A stretch of DNA of 64,000 bases, taken from positions 62,001 through 126,000 of the forward strand of contig NZ_FPAP01000001.1 in NCBI RefSeq assembly GCF_900116415.1, given 5' to 3'. The position numbers and the translations under genes were made by a program. Shown here piece after piece: positions 1 to 9,477 of this stretch. The stretch's first letter is position 1; each line of letters begins with the position of its first letter. The stretch is from Chryseobacterium formosense. Lineage in GTDB: Bacteria > Bacteroidota > Bacteroidia > Flavobacteriales > Weeksellaceae. The notes below the pieces were generated by a model. The model was given only the letters and a program-made list of their open reading frames with translations. It had not been told where the DNA came from and ran no database searches.

Positions 1-1
1 T

Positions 2-70
2 TCAGGATCCAATCTTTCTGATAATGATAGAGAACGAATTGAAAAAAGAATCAAAGACTTTTTTTCTTAG
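2..70 (+). CDS. C-terminal end of a truncated CDS
   Basis: The window opens inside an open frame that starts at base 2 and stops at TAG 68-70. It encodes a charged helical tail ending DNDRERIEKRIKDFFS. A perfect hairpin with a T-run follows within 30 bases, which fits the true 3' end of a gene. Its position just upstream of a sugar transferase suggests a nucleotide-sugar or polysaccharide gene, but 22 residues are too few to name a family. Confidence 0.5.
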   Translation, partial: SGSNLSDNDRERIEKRIKDFFS

Positions 71-95
71 GCTATTTTAATTAAAATTAATATTA

Positions 96-135
96 AAAAA
101 GCTTCTTACTTCAGCCAAAAGTAAGAAGCTTTTTA
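96..135 (+). terminator. Rho-independent terminator after the truncated gene
   Basis: A perfect 10-bp stem (101-110 with 120-129) is flanked by an A-run on the left and TTTTT on the right. It separates the truncated upstream gene from the polysaccharide cluster. Confidence 0.85.
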
Positions 136-284
136 TTTGTACAAAATTAAAACTTATAATAAGGTATTGATTTTGAGTGGAATATTTCTTTTTAATAATT
201 CTCTTTTCAGTTATGGTTGTTAAACTTTCAAGTTTCTTTATAAATCAACATCTTTCCCTATCTTTACAGACCAATTTATTTTAA

Positions 285-851
285 GTGAAAAAATATCCTT
301 GGTGGAAAGCAATGATGGATTATGGGCTGAGTTTTTTAGCCTTTATTATTTTGTTCCCCATTTTTTTAATTCTTTTTATCGTTGCGTCTTTGGATACAGG
401 ATTTCCGGGTGTCTTCAAGCAACAACGGATAGGCAGGTTCGGGAAAATTTTTATCATCTATAAATTTAGAACATACCACTCAAAAAAGCATACTATATCT
501 TTAGTTGGAAAATGGATGCGGAAATCAAAAGTGGATGAATTACCACAGATATTAAATATTCTTAAAGGTGATATGTCTTTGGTCGGTCCGCGTCCTGATA
601 TTCCGGGGTATTATGATCAGCTTAAAGGGGAAGATCGTTTAGTTCTTAATTTGAAACCGGGCTTAACCAGTGAAGCGGGAATTAAGTATCGAAATGAGGA
701 AGAAATCCTTAATAAACAGCAAAATCCGTTACAATACAATGACGAGGTTCTTTTTCCAGAAAAAGTGAAAATGAATCTGGATTATTGTCACCATCTTTCT
801 TTTAAAAATGATGTATATATACTATTCAAAACCTTTTCTATATTAAAATAA
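285..851 (+). CDS. Undecaprenyl-phosphate sugar phosphotransferase, small PglC-like form
   Basis: This is a bacterial sugar transferase (Bac_transf family, monotopic phosphoglycosyl transferase). Such enzymes move a sugar-1-phosphate from a UDP-sugar to undecaprenyl phosphate and so start a repeat unit at the inner membrane. One hydrophobic segment (about 13-35) is followed by the family core: QQRIGR, the catalytic Asp-Glu pair D84-E85 in VDELPQ, the LVGPRPD motif, and LKPGLTSEAG. At 188 residues it matches the minimal PglC size, without the large N-terminal domain of WbaP/WcaJ. The start is GTG at 285; an ATG at 312 is possible but would cut close to the membrane segment. A second family member lies at 11430. 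Confidence 0.9.
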   Translation: MKKYPWWKAMMDYGLSFLAFIILFPIFLILFIVASLDTGFPGVFKQQRIGRFGKIFIIYKFRTYHSKKHTISLVGKWMRKSKVDELPQILNILKGDMSLVGPRPDIPGYYDQLKGEDRLVLNLKPGLTSEAGIKYRNEEEILNKQQNPLQYNDEVLFPEKVKMNLDYCHHLSFKNDVYILFKTFSILK

Positions 852-871
852 TAAATGAAGTTGAATTTACA

Positions 872-1510
872 ATGAAGTCTATGATAAGAAAATTTTCAAT
901 TAAAATAATAAGTACTGCTGCACTTTTTTCTGTGTGTAAAATATATGGACAGACCGAACTGAAACTTAATGCCGCATTTTTACCCCTAACAATGGCGAAT
1001 GTCGCAATAGAAAAATCGTTAAATGATAAATTTTCTATACAGGCGGAAGCTTTTATCTCTCCATGGAAATCACTTTACGGAAAAAATATGCAGTTCTATA
1101 TGGGAACTTTGGAAGGACGCTACTATTTTGATCAAGTAATGAAAAAATGGTATGTTGGAGCTTATGGCTCTCTCACGGCATTTAATATTCAAAAATGGAA
1201 TTACCTAAGAGCATCACCAGTTTATGATTCTGAAGGTAACCCGCAGATTTTACCCGACGGAAGTGCACGTGTAACAGAACGTTACCAAAAAGGTTTCGGT
1301 CTGATTATAGGAATAAGCGGCGGATATCATTTTACAATTAGTGAAAAACTCGGAATAGATATTTATGCAGGGATAGGCACTGTACAGTCTTTTTACAAAG
1401 GCTATTATAAAGATACCGGAGCAAGATATGATGATGCAAAAGACTGGAATAAAAGTGGGGAGATCATTCCTACAAGAGGTGGAATTATGGTAACGTATAA
1501 GCTTAATTAA
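872..1510 (+). CDS. DUF3575-type outer-membrane barrel protein
   Basis: A 212-residue protein with a signal peptide (cleavage likely after KIYGQ, about residue 27). The rest alternates aromatic and hydrophobic residues as in an outer-membrane beta barrel. Segments such as AFISPWKSL, GRYYFDQ and GGYHF resemble the DUF3575 family of Bacteroidota. The function is unknown. It lies 20 bases after the sugar transferase and before wzc, so a role in surface polysaccharide or envelope is suggested by position only. ATG 881 is an alternative start. Confidence 0.7.
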   Translation: MKSMIRKFSIKIISTAALFSVCKIYGQTELKLNAAFLPLTMANVAIEKSLNDKFSIQAEAFISPWKSLYGKNMQFYMGTLEGRYYFDQVMKKWYVGAYGSLTAFNIQKWNYLRASPVYDSEGNPQILPDGSARVTERYQKGFGLIIGISGGYHFTISEKLGIDIYAGIGTVQSFYKGYYKDTGARYDDAKDWNKSGEIIPTRGGIMVTYKLN

Positions 1511-1673
1511 AATCTTTACCTAAAAAATCTTATATGTAACATTTTTTTTGTTATTATTATATTTTTTATAAAAATATCAATAAAGATTACAAACTAGCTA
1601 TAATGATAAATGAAAAATTGTTCGAAAACTGTTATATTGATCATATTGCTGCTTCCAATTTATAAAATATAGA

Positions 1674-1681
1674 TATATTTG
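1674..1681 (+). promoter_or_regulatory. Putative -7 box upstream of wzc
   Basis: TATATTTG matches the Bacteroidota -7 consensus TAnnTTTG, 55 bases before the wzc start. A TTG at 1646-1648 is the nearest -33 candidate, but the 25-base spacing is longer than usual. The 226-base gap before wzc holds no gene. Confidence 0.45.
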
Positions 1682-1736
1682 CAGGGTTTAAAATAGAATA
1701 ATTAAAAAGAATCTTAAATTTCAATATAATCCAAAA

Positions 1737-4094
1737 ATGGATAATACTACTAATAAAGAAACTAATATCAAAGAATTAATAAGTCCATACCTTAAAAATT
1801 GGAAATATTTTGCAGGAATGGTCACCTTAATGGGAATGGTGGCTATTTTTTATATCAAATCAAAGCCAACTATTTTTAAGGCTCAAACATCTGTACTTAT
1901 TAAAGATGCAAAAAAAATGTCTGCAGCATCAGGTGATATCGGAGTGCTTCAAAGTTTGAGCGGTATTAATGGCATGGGAACTAGTAGTATAGAAAATGAA
2001 GTAGGTGTTTTTGAATCTAAAGCTATTGTAGAAGATGTTTTGAAGGATCTTAATTTCCAAACTACTTTTTATGCAAAAGATGCACTTAAAAAAATTGAAC
2101 TTTATGGAGAAACAAATCCTTATATAGTTAATGTTATTCTGGAAAAAGAGAATGTAGATTTACCCAAAAAGCCAATATCAATTTCTGCCAAAGGAAATAC
2201 AATTACTCTTTCGTCAGATGAGTTTGAAAAAGATATTACTACATCATTTAATAAAACGACAAATCTCCCTTTTGCTGTCATTATGATTAGGAAAAATCCT
2301 TCGTATAAGGCACCTTATAAAGTGGATATGTCGGATGTTTGTTTTTATTATACAACTTTTGATAATTCCGTGATACTATATCAAAAAGCAATGAAGGTTG
2401 ATCTGCTTGATAAAGACGGAACAATTATAACACTCTCTGTAGATTTTGAAAATATAAATAGAGCAAAAGACTTTTTAAATAGACTTGTAACACAATACAA
2501 TATCTATGCGATCAATGATAAGAATATAGAATCAAAGAAAACTAAAGATTTTATTGACAAAAGAATTGGGTTGATTTCTAAAGAACTTGGAAGTGTTGAA
2601 ACCGAAAAAGAAGGATTTAAATCAGGTAATAATATTGTTGATTTACCTACTGAAGGACGTATCAATCTTCAATTGAAAGAACAGAGTAAGTCTCAGTTGC
2701 TGGAATTAGGAACACAGATAGAGGTTAATAGTATTCTTCAAAGTACATTGAATAAAAAAAGTGCCGGAGATCTATTGCCTTATAATATTGGTTTAAATGA
2801 TGAGACTGCTGCAAAATCTATTCAAGATTATAATGCACTTGTTTTACAAAGAAATAAGTATTTACAGCAGGCGACTCCAGATAACCCGCTTGTGAAAGAT
2901 ATCAATAAGCAAATTGATGAAATGAGATCTTCACTGTCTGAAACTTTACAAAAGAATGCAACTGCATTAGGATTGGCTAGAAGAAAAGTAGAAATACAAT
3001 TAGGAGGATCAGAAAAATCGATTAGTAAAATACCAAGTCAAGAAAAACTCTTTAGAAGTATTGAAAGGCAACAACAGATTAAAGAAAGTTTATACTTATT
3101 GCTCCTACAAAAAAGAGAAGAAGCTGCAATCAGTATGGAAATAACCGCAGAGAAGGCAAGGGTAATTGATAAGGCATTTATCTTTAAGGATCCTGTAGCT
3201 CCAAGAAAAATGCTTATTTTAGGCATGTTTCTTTTAGCGGGTGCAGCGATACCTTTTACTATAATTTATCTAAGAAATCTGTTGCAAAGTAGCATTATTA
3301 CTCGTTCAGATGTAGCTAAGCTTACAAAAGTTCCTATTATTGCAGAGATTCCAAAACTTAAAAATAAAGATACTCCTTTGGTAAGTTTTAATGATGTTTC
3401 TCCAATCGCTGAAGCATTCAGAATATTCGTTACTAATCTGAAGTTTTTAATTCAGTCCAAAGAAGAAGGGGCAAAAATAATTATGATTACCTCTTCCGTA
3501 AAAGGCGAGGGTAAAACTTTTGTCTCGACCAATTTGTCGATTGTTTTGGCTTCTTCTCGAAATAAGGTGCTTGTGGTAGGAGCAGATGTGCGAAACCCTC
3601 AGTTGCAGCGATATAATCCTGCAATGAAATTGGCTAAGGGATTAACTGAATTTTTGAGTGGTGAAGAAAATTCTATTGATGAAATTATTCATCCAAGCGG
3701 TTATAATGATAATTGCGATTTTATATATTCTGGGTCGATTCCTCCAAATCCTACAGATCTTTTAGAAAATGGGCGATTGGATGAACTTTTGAACTTGGTG
3801 AAAAATATGAATAAATACAAGTATATTGTCTTAGATACTGCACCATTATTACTTGTTACAGATTCTTTGTTGATTGCTGATAAAAGCGATGTTGTTGTAT
3901 ATGTGACGAGATCTGAGGTCACCGAAAAAGGGTATTTTGAATTTTTGAATGATGCAGTCGCTGATAAGAAAATAAATAATGTAGGAATTGTAGTGAATGG
4001 TGTCGCTGAATCAAATTTCGGATATGGAAATAAATTTGGCTACGGCTACCATGCAGATGAAAATAAGAAATGGTGGAATTTATTTTCACGTTAA
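1737..4094 (+). CDS. wzc: Wzc-type polysaccharide co-polymerase / tyrosine autokinase
   Basis: An inner-membrane protein that sets chain length and couples export of capsule or EPS. It has an N-terminal Wzz-like domain with a first membrane segment near residues 27-44, a long periplasmic coiled-coil region, a second membrane segment near 488-508, and a cytoplasmic BY-kinase domain. Walker A is KGEGKT (K593) and Walker B is YIVLDTAPLL. The Walker A' motif reads VVGADVR, with Gly615 where the first Asp of the usual DxD stands; D617 is kept. The C-terminal tail holds only three closely spaced tyrosines in GYGNKFGYGYH. At 785 residues it is normal length. It lies 15 bases before wzx. Confidence 0.92.
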   Translation: MDNTTNKETNIKELISPYLKNWKYFAGMVTLMGMVAIFYIKSKPTIFKAQTSVLIKDAKKMSAASGDIGVLQSLSGINGMGTSSIENEVGVFESKAIVEDVLKDLNFQTTFYAKDALKKIELYGETNPYIVNVILEKENVDLPKKPISISAKGNTITLSSDEFEKDITTSFNKTTNLPFAVIMIRKNPSYKAPYKVDMSDVCFYYTTFDNSVILYQKAMKVDLLDKDGTIITLSVDFENINRAKDFLNRLVTQYNIYAINDKNIESKKTKDFIDKRIGLISKELGSVETEKEGFKSGNNIVDLPTEGRINLQLKEQSKSQLLELGTQIEVNSILQSTLNKKSAGDLLPYNIGLNDETAAKSIQDYNALVLQRNKYLQQATPDNPLVKDINKQIDEMRSSLSETLQKNATALGLARRKVEIQLGGSEKSISKIPSQEKLFRSIERQQQIKESLYLLLLQKREEAAISMEITAEKARVIDKAFIFKDPVAPRKMLILGMFLLAGAAIPFTIIYLRNLLQSSIITRSDVAKLTKVPIIAEIPKLKNKDTPLVSFNDVSPIAEAFRIFVTNLKFLIQSKEEGAKIIMITSSVKGEGKTFVSTNLSIVLASSRNKVLVVGADVRNPQLQRYNPAMKLAKGLTEFLSGEENSIDEIIHPSGYNDNCDFIYSGSIPPNPTDLLENGRLDELLNLVKNMNKYKYIVLDTAPLLLVTDSLLIADKSDVVVYVTRSEVTEKGYFEFLNDAVADKKINNVGIVVNGVAESNFGYGNKFGYGYHADENKKWWNLFSR

Positions 4095-4109
4095 TCAGAA
4101 TGCATTTAA

Positions 4110-5561
4110 ATGTCAAGTTTAAAAACAAATTTTGCATATAATTTAATACTTACTTTAAGTGGGTACTTATTTACATTTATCACATTTCCATATGTTTCCA
4201 GAGTATTGGGGGTCGATAATATTGGAGCTGTAAATTTTGTAGATAGTATTATTAATTATTTTGTTTTATTCTCTATGTTGGGCGTAGGTTCAGTAGGTAT
4301 AAGAGAGATTGCAAAATATAAAGATAATAAGGATGATCTTCAAGAATCTTTTCGTGATATATTTCTTATAAACTTTTTTTTTACAGGGATAGCAATACTC
4401 ATTTTAGTTTGCCTCATTTTTTTTGTGCCAAAATTTCAGATACATTCGCATCTGCTTTTTATAGGAATTATAAAACTAATGTTTAATTTTTGTTTAGTTG
4501 AGTGGTTTTTTACTGGAATAGAAAATTTTAAATTTATTACCGTACGCTCAACAATTATAAAATTAGTATATGTTGTATCGGTTCTATTGCTGGTGAAAAA
4601 TAGAGCTGATTTTGAAATTTATTATTTTCTCACTTGCTTAGTTGTTGTTGTTAATGCAATTTTAAACTGGAGTTATCTATTGCGAATTATCAAATTTAAG
4701 ATAAAAGGCTTTAACCATAGAAGATATGTAAAATCTATTACGGTAATGGGTTCATATATGATTTTAACCTCAATGTATGTACATCTTAATGTAGCTTATT
4801 TAGGTTTTGTTTGGGATGAAAAAGAAGTAGGATACTACACGACAGCTACTAAACTGTATATGTTATTTTTATCTGTATTTACTGCTTTTACAGCAGTGAT
4901 GCTTCCTAGAATGACAACGTTACTTGTTGATAGAAAAATAAAAGAATTTCAGGATAAAATTATCCAATCTTTTAATTTTTTAATATTGTTTTCTTTTCCC
5001 ATTATAGTTTTTACAACGGTATTTGCATACGATATAATATTATTATTGGCAGGTAAAGAGTATTTGGGAGCTGTTGTTCCTATGCAGATTATAATGCCTT
5101 TATTGGTAATAATAGGTATAGAACAGATTTTGGTAATTCAGATATTGATGCCTTTAAAGAAAGATAAAACGATTATGTGGAATTCTCTATTTGGAGGTGT
5201 TTTGGGAGTGGTACTTAATATTGTTTTGGTGCATTATTTTAAAAGTATAGGATCGGCAGTTGTTTGGTTATTTTGTGAGACCTTGATATTAGCTTTGTCA
5301 TTGTTTTACGCAAAAAAAAGTATAGAATTCACCTTTCCTTACAAAGAGTTACTTAAGCAAATAGCCTGCACATTACCTATTATTGCAGTAACATTTTATT
5401 TTTCTAAGTATTTCGGGATCAGTTCTGTTTTAAAACTTATTATAGGTTTTATAATAATTTATACTTATTATTTTGTCTTATGGTTTTTGGTTTTTAGAAA
5501 TCCTTTACTCATTAACCTGTATCAAAAAATAACATCCATAGTTTCATTGAAAAATAATTGA
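4110..5561 (+). CDS. wzx: Wzx-like lipid-linked repeat-unit flippase
   Basis: A 483-residue polytopic membrane protein of the MOP superfamily (polysaccharide synthesis proteins), which flips undecaprenyl-linked repeat units across the inner membrane. The N-terminus NFAYNLILTLSGYLFTFITF and the FPYVSRVLG motif are typical of the family, and about 12-14 hydrophobic segments are visible along the whole length. It sits directly after wzc and before an acyltransferase and glycosyltransferases, the normal setting for Wzx. Confidence 0.9.
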   Translation: MSSLKTNFAYNLILTLSGYLFTFITFPYVSRVLGVDNIGAVNFVDSIINYFVLFSMLGVGSVGIREIAKYKDNKDDLQESFRDIFLINFFFTGIAILILVCLIFFVPKFQIHSHLLFIGIIKLMFNFCLVEWFFTGIENFKFITVRSTIIKLVYVVSVLLLVKNRADFEIYYFLTCLVVVVNAILNWSYLLRIIKFKIKGFNHRRYVKSITVMGSYMILTSMYVHLNVAYLGFVWDEKEVGYYTTATKLYMLFLSVFTAFTAVMLPRMTTLLVDRKIKEFQDKIIQSFNFLILFSFPIIVFTTVFAYDIILLLAGKEYLGAVVPMQIIMPLLVIIGIEQILVIQILMPLKKDKTIMWNSLFGGVLGVVLNIVLVHYFKSIGSAVVWLFCETLILALSLFYAKKSIEFTFPYKELLKQIACTLPIIAVTFYFSKYFGISSVLKLIIGFIIIYTYYFVLWFLVFRNPLLINLYQKITSIVSLKNN

Positions 5562-5568
5562 TTTTGAA

Positions 5569-6108
5569 ATGATAAGATTATTTAAAGAATATGCAATCTC
5601 TATATTAGAATATGGAGCTCTGATTTTAGGGTATATTCCTATACATTGGCTTAGAATATTTTATTACAGAAATTTTTTACGAGTTAAAATCGGAAAAAAT
5701 TCTACTATACATCGTTGTTGTCAGATAAGATGGGGCAAAATCGTAATTGGTGACAATGTGATTATTGGCGAAAATGCGTTGTTGGACGGCAGAGTAGGTT
5801 TATACATCGGAAATAATGTGAATTTTTCGTCGAATGTCTCTATATACAGTCTACAACATGATTACAATTCGCCTGATTTTGCTGCGGTAGGAAATCCTGT
5901 TTACATAAATGATAATGCGTGGATTAGCTGTAATACAGTTATACTTCCAGGAGTGACGGTACATGAAGGTGCTGTAGTTGCTGCTATGTGTCTCGTGAAT
6001 AAGGATGTACCGGAATATACTGTGGTAGGGGGTATACCATTTAAAATAATCAGTACAAGAAATAGAGATATTCAGTATAAATTAAAATATCATAAACCTT
6101 TCTTTTAA
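5569..6108 (+). CDS. Hexapeptide-repeat acyltransferase (WcaF/WbbJ-like)
   Basis: A 179-residue left-handed beta-helix acyltransferase, probably O-acetylating a sugar of the polysaccharide. Hexapeptide repeats such as IGDNVI, IGENAL and IGNNVN are visible from about residue 42. The probable catalytic His is in SLQHDYN, and the C-terminal part VVGGIPFKII is typical of the colanic-acid acetyltransferase type. An N-terminal hydrophobic stretch (about 10-30) may associate with the membrane. It begins 7 bases after wzx, inside the same operon. Confidence 0.85.
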   Translation: MIRLFKEYAISILEYGALILGYIPIHWLRIFYYRNFLRVKIGKNSTIHRCCQIRWGKIVIGDNVIIGENALLDGRVGLYIGNNVNFSSNVSIYSLQHDYNSPDFAAVGNPVYINDNAWISCNTVILPGVTVHEGAVVAAMCLVNKDVPEYTVVGGIPFKIISTRNRDIQYKLKYHKPFF

Positions 6109-6128
6109 TTAAGTATATAGAAACAAGT

Positions 6129-7082
6129 ATGAGATTTACAATTGCAATACCGGCTTATAAAAGGAAGTTTTTGTATGAATGTATTCATAGTATTTTAAAT
6201 CAAGACTTCAAAAATTTTGAGCTGATCATTATAAACGATGCTTCTCCTGAAAATTTGGATGAAATTGTTCAACAGTTCAATGATGATCGTATTATTTATT
6301 ATAAAAATAGTGTAAATATAGGTGCAGAAAATGTTGTGGATAATTGGAATCTTTGTTTGTCATATGCCAAAGGTGATTATTTTATGCTGATGGGTGATGA
6401 TGATACTATGCAAAGTAATTACTTATCTGTATTTAATGATTTAATAAATAGCAACCCTGAAAATGAAGTATATCATTGCAGATCTTTTATTATTAATAGC
6501 AGCTCTGAAGTTATAGGTCTTACGCCTTCATGGCCAGATTGGGAATCAGTATATGAAAATATGTGGCATCGAATGAATAAATTTAGAAGTCAATATGTTT
6601 CAGACTTTGTTTATAAAAGAGAGTCTTTGATAAAAACAGGTGGCTATTATAAACTTCCTTTAGCATGGGCGTCAGATGATATCACATCATATACAGCAGC
6701 AGCTGATAAAGGAATAGTTCACACTCAAGAACCAGTATTTTGTTATCGGCAGTCAGAATTTACAATATCAAATTCAGGATCTATTGATTTAAAAATGAAT
6801 GCAATCATTGAAGAAGAAAGATGGGTTGATTCCTTTTTGAAAAATAATCTTCCGGATAATTATCTTGATCAGTGCTTTTATAACATGATCAAATATGATA
6901 AAGACAAATTATTTTTAAAAAAGAGAATAGACACAATTGCTTATAATGGTTTTACAAAAGGGTATTACTTAAGAGATATGATTAAATTTGTTTCAAAAAA
7001 AAATAATTACAGATTAAGTTTACAGCATCTCATTTATGCATTGATTCTTACAGTAAAGAAAAATAGATCCAAAATCACTTAA
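6129..7082 (+). CDS. Glycosyltransferase family 2
   Basis: A 317-residue GT-A fold transferase. The N-terminus FTIAIPAYKR and the region LIIINDASP are the nucleotide-sugar binding part, and MGDDDTM holds the metal-binding DxD motif. The family adds one sugar from a nucleotide donor to a lipid-linked acceptor on the cytoplasmic side. Donor and linkage cannot be read from sequence. It starts 20 bases after the acyltransferase and ends 2 bases before the polymerase gene, so it is co-transcribed. Confidence 0.88.
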   Translation: MRFTIAIPAYKRKFLYECIHSILNQDFKNFELIIINDASPENLDEIVQQFNDDRIIYYKNSVNIGAENVVDNWNLCLSYAKGDYFMLMGDDDTMQSNYLSVFNDLINSNPENEVYHCRSFIINSSSEVIGLTPSWPDWESVYENMWHRMNKFRSQYVSDFVYKRESLIKTGGYYKLPLAWASDDITSYTAAADKGIVHTQEPVFCYRQSEFTISNSGSIDLKMNAIIEEERWVDSFLKNNLPDNYLDQCFYNMIKYDKDKLFLKKRIDTIAYNGFTKGYYLRDMIKFVSKKNNYRLSLQHLIYALILTVKKNRSKIT

Positions 7083-7084
7083 AA

Positions 7085-8302
7085 ATGGAACCTACTTTTA
7101 GTTTTACATATTCAATACCGTATGTTATTCTCTTTATTGTATTCTTTCTCCTTTTTTTATGGGAAAACAGATTACGAAGTAAAGGTGATGATATTAAAAT
7201 TGTACGTTATGCTGCAATGCTTGTGTTTTTTGTATTTTTTGGCTTCAGGGGCTATATCGACACGGATTTTGCATTGTATTACTCCTTGTACGAAAACACT
7301 CCTTCGCTAGATAACGTTCGGGGAGTTACAGATTATTTCTGGAACCTTGATGAAGATTATCTTCTTAAAATCGAACCAGGGTTTAAAGTCTTTTTAGTTA
7401 TTTTAAAAACAATTTCAAAAGATTATTTCTTTTTACAAATTGTTTCATCCCTGATAGACGTTTTATTTCTTAATTATTTTTTCAATAAATATTCGCCTCA
7501 TTATATTTTGGCGTTTATCATGTTTCTTATTTTTGGAGGTATTTTATTGGAGGTTAATTTATTGAGAAATTCAAAAGCAATATTTTTGTTCATTTATTCT
7601 TTACAATTTATTCGCAACAGAGATCCTCTAAAATTTTATATTTGCAATCTGATAGGATTATTTTTTCATACCTCTGCGATTTTTTTCTTTCCGCTCTATT
7701 TTTTTCTTCACAAAAAAATACCCTCTTTTATTGTTTGGGGAATGTTTATATTAGGGTGTGTTTTGTACTTGGGACAGATAAAGTTCGTTACCCCAATCGT
7801 ATTATTTTTAGGAAATATTTTGGGAGGGGCTTATTTCCTTATGGCTAAAGGATATTCAGGTGACAGTATGTACAACACAGGATATGGGATTACATTTGGT
7901 TTTGTTGAAAAAATTCTCTCATTTATACTTATATATGCCATGTATAATAAAATCGGAGAAAAAATGAAAAACGAAAAACTACAAAATATATTCTTTAATC
8001 TGTTTTTCATATATAGTATAATATATCTTTATCTTTCTGAATATTCTGTTTTAATTGATAGATTAACCACGCTTTTTGTGCTGAGTTATTGGATTTTATA
8101 TCCTTTGCTTTACGTTGTTTTGAAGGAAGTTTTTAAGTTAGTATTTACAATTATATTGTTTTTTTTTGGTACTTATAAAATGTATTTTTCAAACTGTTTC
8201 ATAACTAGGAAATATGAAAATATACTTTGGGATAATCCTTCCGTTAGTAGAGCCTACTATATTTTGGGTAAGCATTTAGATAAGATAATCGGTAATAAAT
8301 AA
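7085..8302 (+). CDS. wzy: EpsG-family / Wzy-like polysaccharide polymerase
   Basis: A 405-residue polytopic membrane protein with about ten hydrophobic segments. Features typical of the EpsG family are FRGYIDTDFALYY near residue 55, NLLRNSKA near 160 and FHTSAIFFFPLYF near 195. These proteins are the Wzy-type polymerases that join lipid-linked repeat units on the periplasmic side. Together with the wzx and wzc genes upstream it completes a Wzx/Wzy pathway. Wzy proteins diverge strongly, so the symbol is a role assignment and not an orthology call. Confidence 0.8.
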   Translation: MEPTFSFTYSIPYVILFIVFFLLFLWENRLRSKGDDIKIVRYAAMLVFFVFFGFRGYIDTDFALYYSLYENTPSLDNVRGVTDYFWNLDEDYLLKIEPGFKVFLVILKTISKDYFFLQIVSSLIDVLFLNYFFNKYSPHYILAFIMFLIFGGILLEVNLLRNSKAIFLFIYSLQFIRNRDPLKFYICNLIGLFFHTSAIFFFPLYFFLHKKIPSFIVWGMFILGCVLYLGQIKFVTPIVLFLGNILGGAYFLMAKGYSGDSMYNTGYGITFGFVEKILSFILIYAMYNKIGEKMKNEKLQNIFFNLFFIYSIIYLYLSEYSVLIDRLTTLFVLSYWILYPLLYVVLKEVFKLVFTIILFFFGTYKMYFSNCFITRKYENILWDNPSVSRAYYILGKHLDKIIGNK

Positions 8303-8312
8303 ACTATAAATA

Positions 8313-9467
8313 ATGATGAAGGTTGCATTTTTATCAACTTTTGCTTTTGATGCAAATATTTCTTTGATTAATGCTTTAAAAAATAAATGTGATATCTATT
8401 TTTTTACTGAAGCATTATATGAAATAGATAATTATTTGGATAAAAATAAACTTTCTAAATTTATATCAAATGGAAACGAAGTAGAAGAAATAAAGCGTTT
8501 TTCGAAACTGATACCATTAGAAAAGACATATGTTATAAAGGGGACCAGGCAAAATAATATAGTAAAGAAAATTTATAATTCTTACAGAATTAATAAAAAA
8601 ATTAAAGAAATAAATCCGGACATTATAATTCTTGATAGCCATCTCATAACCTATTTCTTGACAGCATTTAATTATAGGAAAAAAAGTTTACTCATCATCC
8701 ATGATCCTTTTTTTCATAGCGGTGAAAATTTTAAAGTAGACATATTTCTTAGGAAATTATATTTTTCATTCTTAGGGTATAAGATGTTGCTCAATGAAAA
8801 TCAAAAGAATGATTTTATCAAACATTACAGACAAAATCCGAATAAAGTTTTTACTTCATTTCTTAGTATTTATGAATATCTTACTTTATATGGTAAAAAA
8901 GAAGATAAGACAAATAAAGACTTTAATGTATTGTTTTTTGGAAGAATATCTCCATATAAAGGTGTTAAATTCTTCTTGGATGCTTGTGTAGAAATTATTC
9001 AATCAGAGAAATATCCGAATATTAGTTTTACAGTCGCAGGAAGTGGAAATTTTGATTTTGATGTCACAAAGTATTATAATTATCCTCAGATAAAAATATT
9101 AAATAAGTTTATTCAGCCTACAGAATTATCGCGGCTGATCTTAGATTCTGCTGTTGTAATCTGCCCTTATATTGATGCTACACAAAGTGGGGTAATTATG
9201 TCATGTTTTGCTTTTAAAAAGCCTGTAATAGCTACAAATGTAGGTGGATTGCCGGAAATGATAGAAAACAACAAAACAGGCTTGATTATAGAACCTAAAA
9301 GTACCGAACAAATTAAACAAGCAATATTTAAGTTATATGAAAATCCTCAAATACTGCAAGAAATGTCAGAAAACATTTCAATGAAATATTTTTATGGTGA
9401 AAAAAGCTGGATGAGATCTGCTGAATACTTTTTGGATGCAATGAAATCTATATTAAATAAAAGATAG
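8313..9467 (+). CDS. Glycosyltransferase family 4
   Basis: A 384-residue GT-B fold transferase. The C-terminal half carries the GT4 signature: VLFFGRISPYKGVKFFLDA near residue 210, then a conserved region with TQSGVIMSCFAFKKPVIATN and GGLPEMI (the E-x7-E-type donor site), and GLIIEP. The N-terminal acceptor half is poorly conserved. It sits 10 bases after the polymerase. ATG codons at 8313 and 8316 are both possible starts. The sugar is unknown. Confidence 0.88.
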   Translation: MMKVAFLSTFAFDANISLINALKNKCDIYFFTEALYEIDNYLDKNKLSKFISNGNEVEEIKRFSKLIPLEKTYVIKGTRQNNIVKKIYNSYRINKKIKEINPDIIILDSHLITYFLTAFNYRKKSLLIIHDPFFHSGENFKVDIFLRKLYFSFLGYKMLLNENQKNDFIKHYRQNPNKVFTSFLSIYEYLTLYGKKEDKTNKDFNVLFFGRISPYKGVKFFLDACVEIIQSEKYPNISFTVAGSGNFDFDVTKYYNYPQIKILNKFIQPTELSRLILDSAVVICPYIDATQSGVIMSCFAFKKPVIATNVGGLPEMIENNKTGLIIEPKSTEQIKQAIFKLYENPQILQEMSENISMKYFYGEKSWMRSAEYFLDAMKSILNKR

Positions 9468-9477
9468 AACAATAGTG

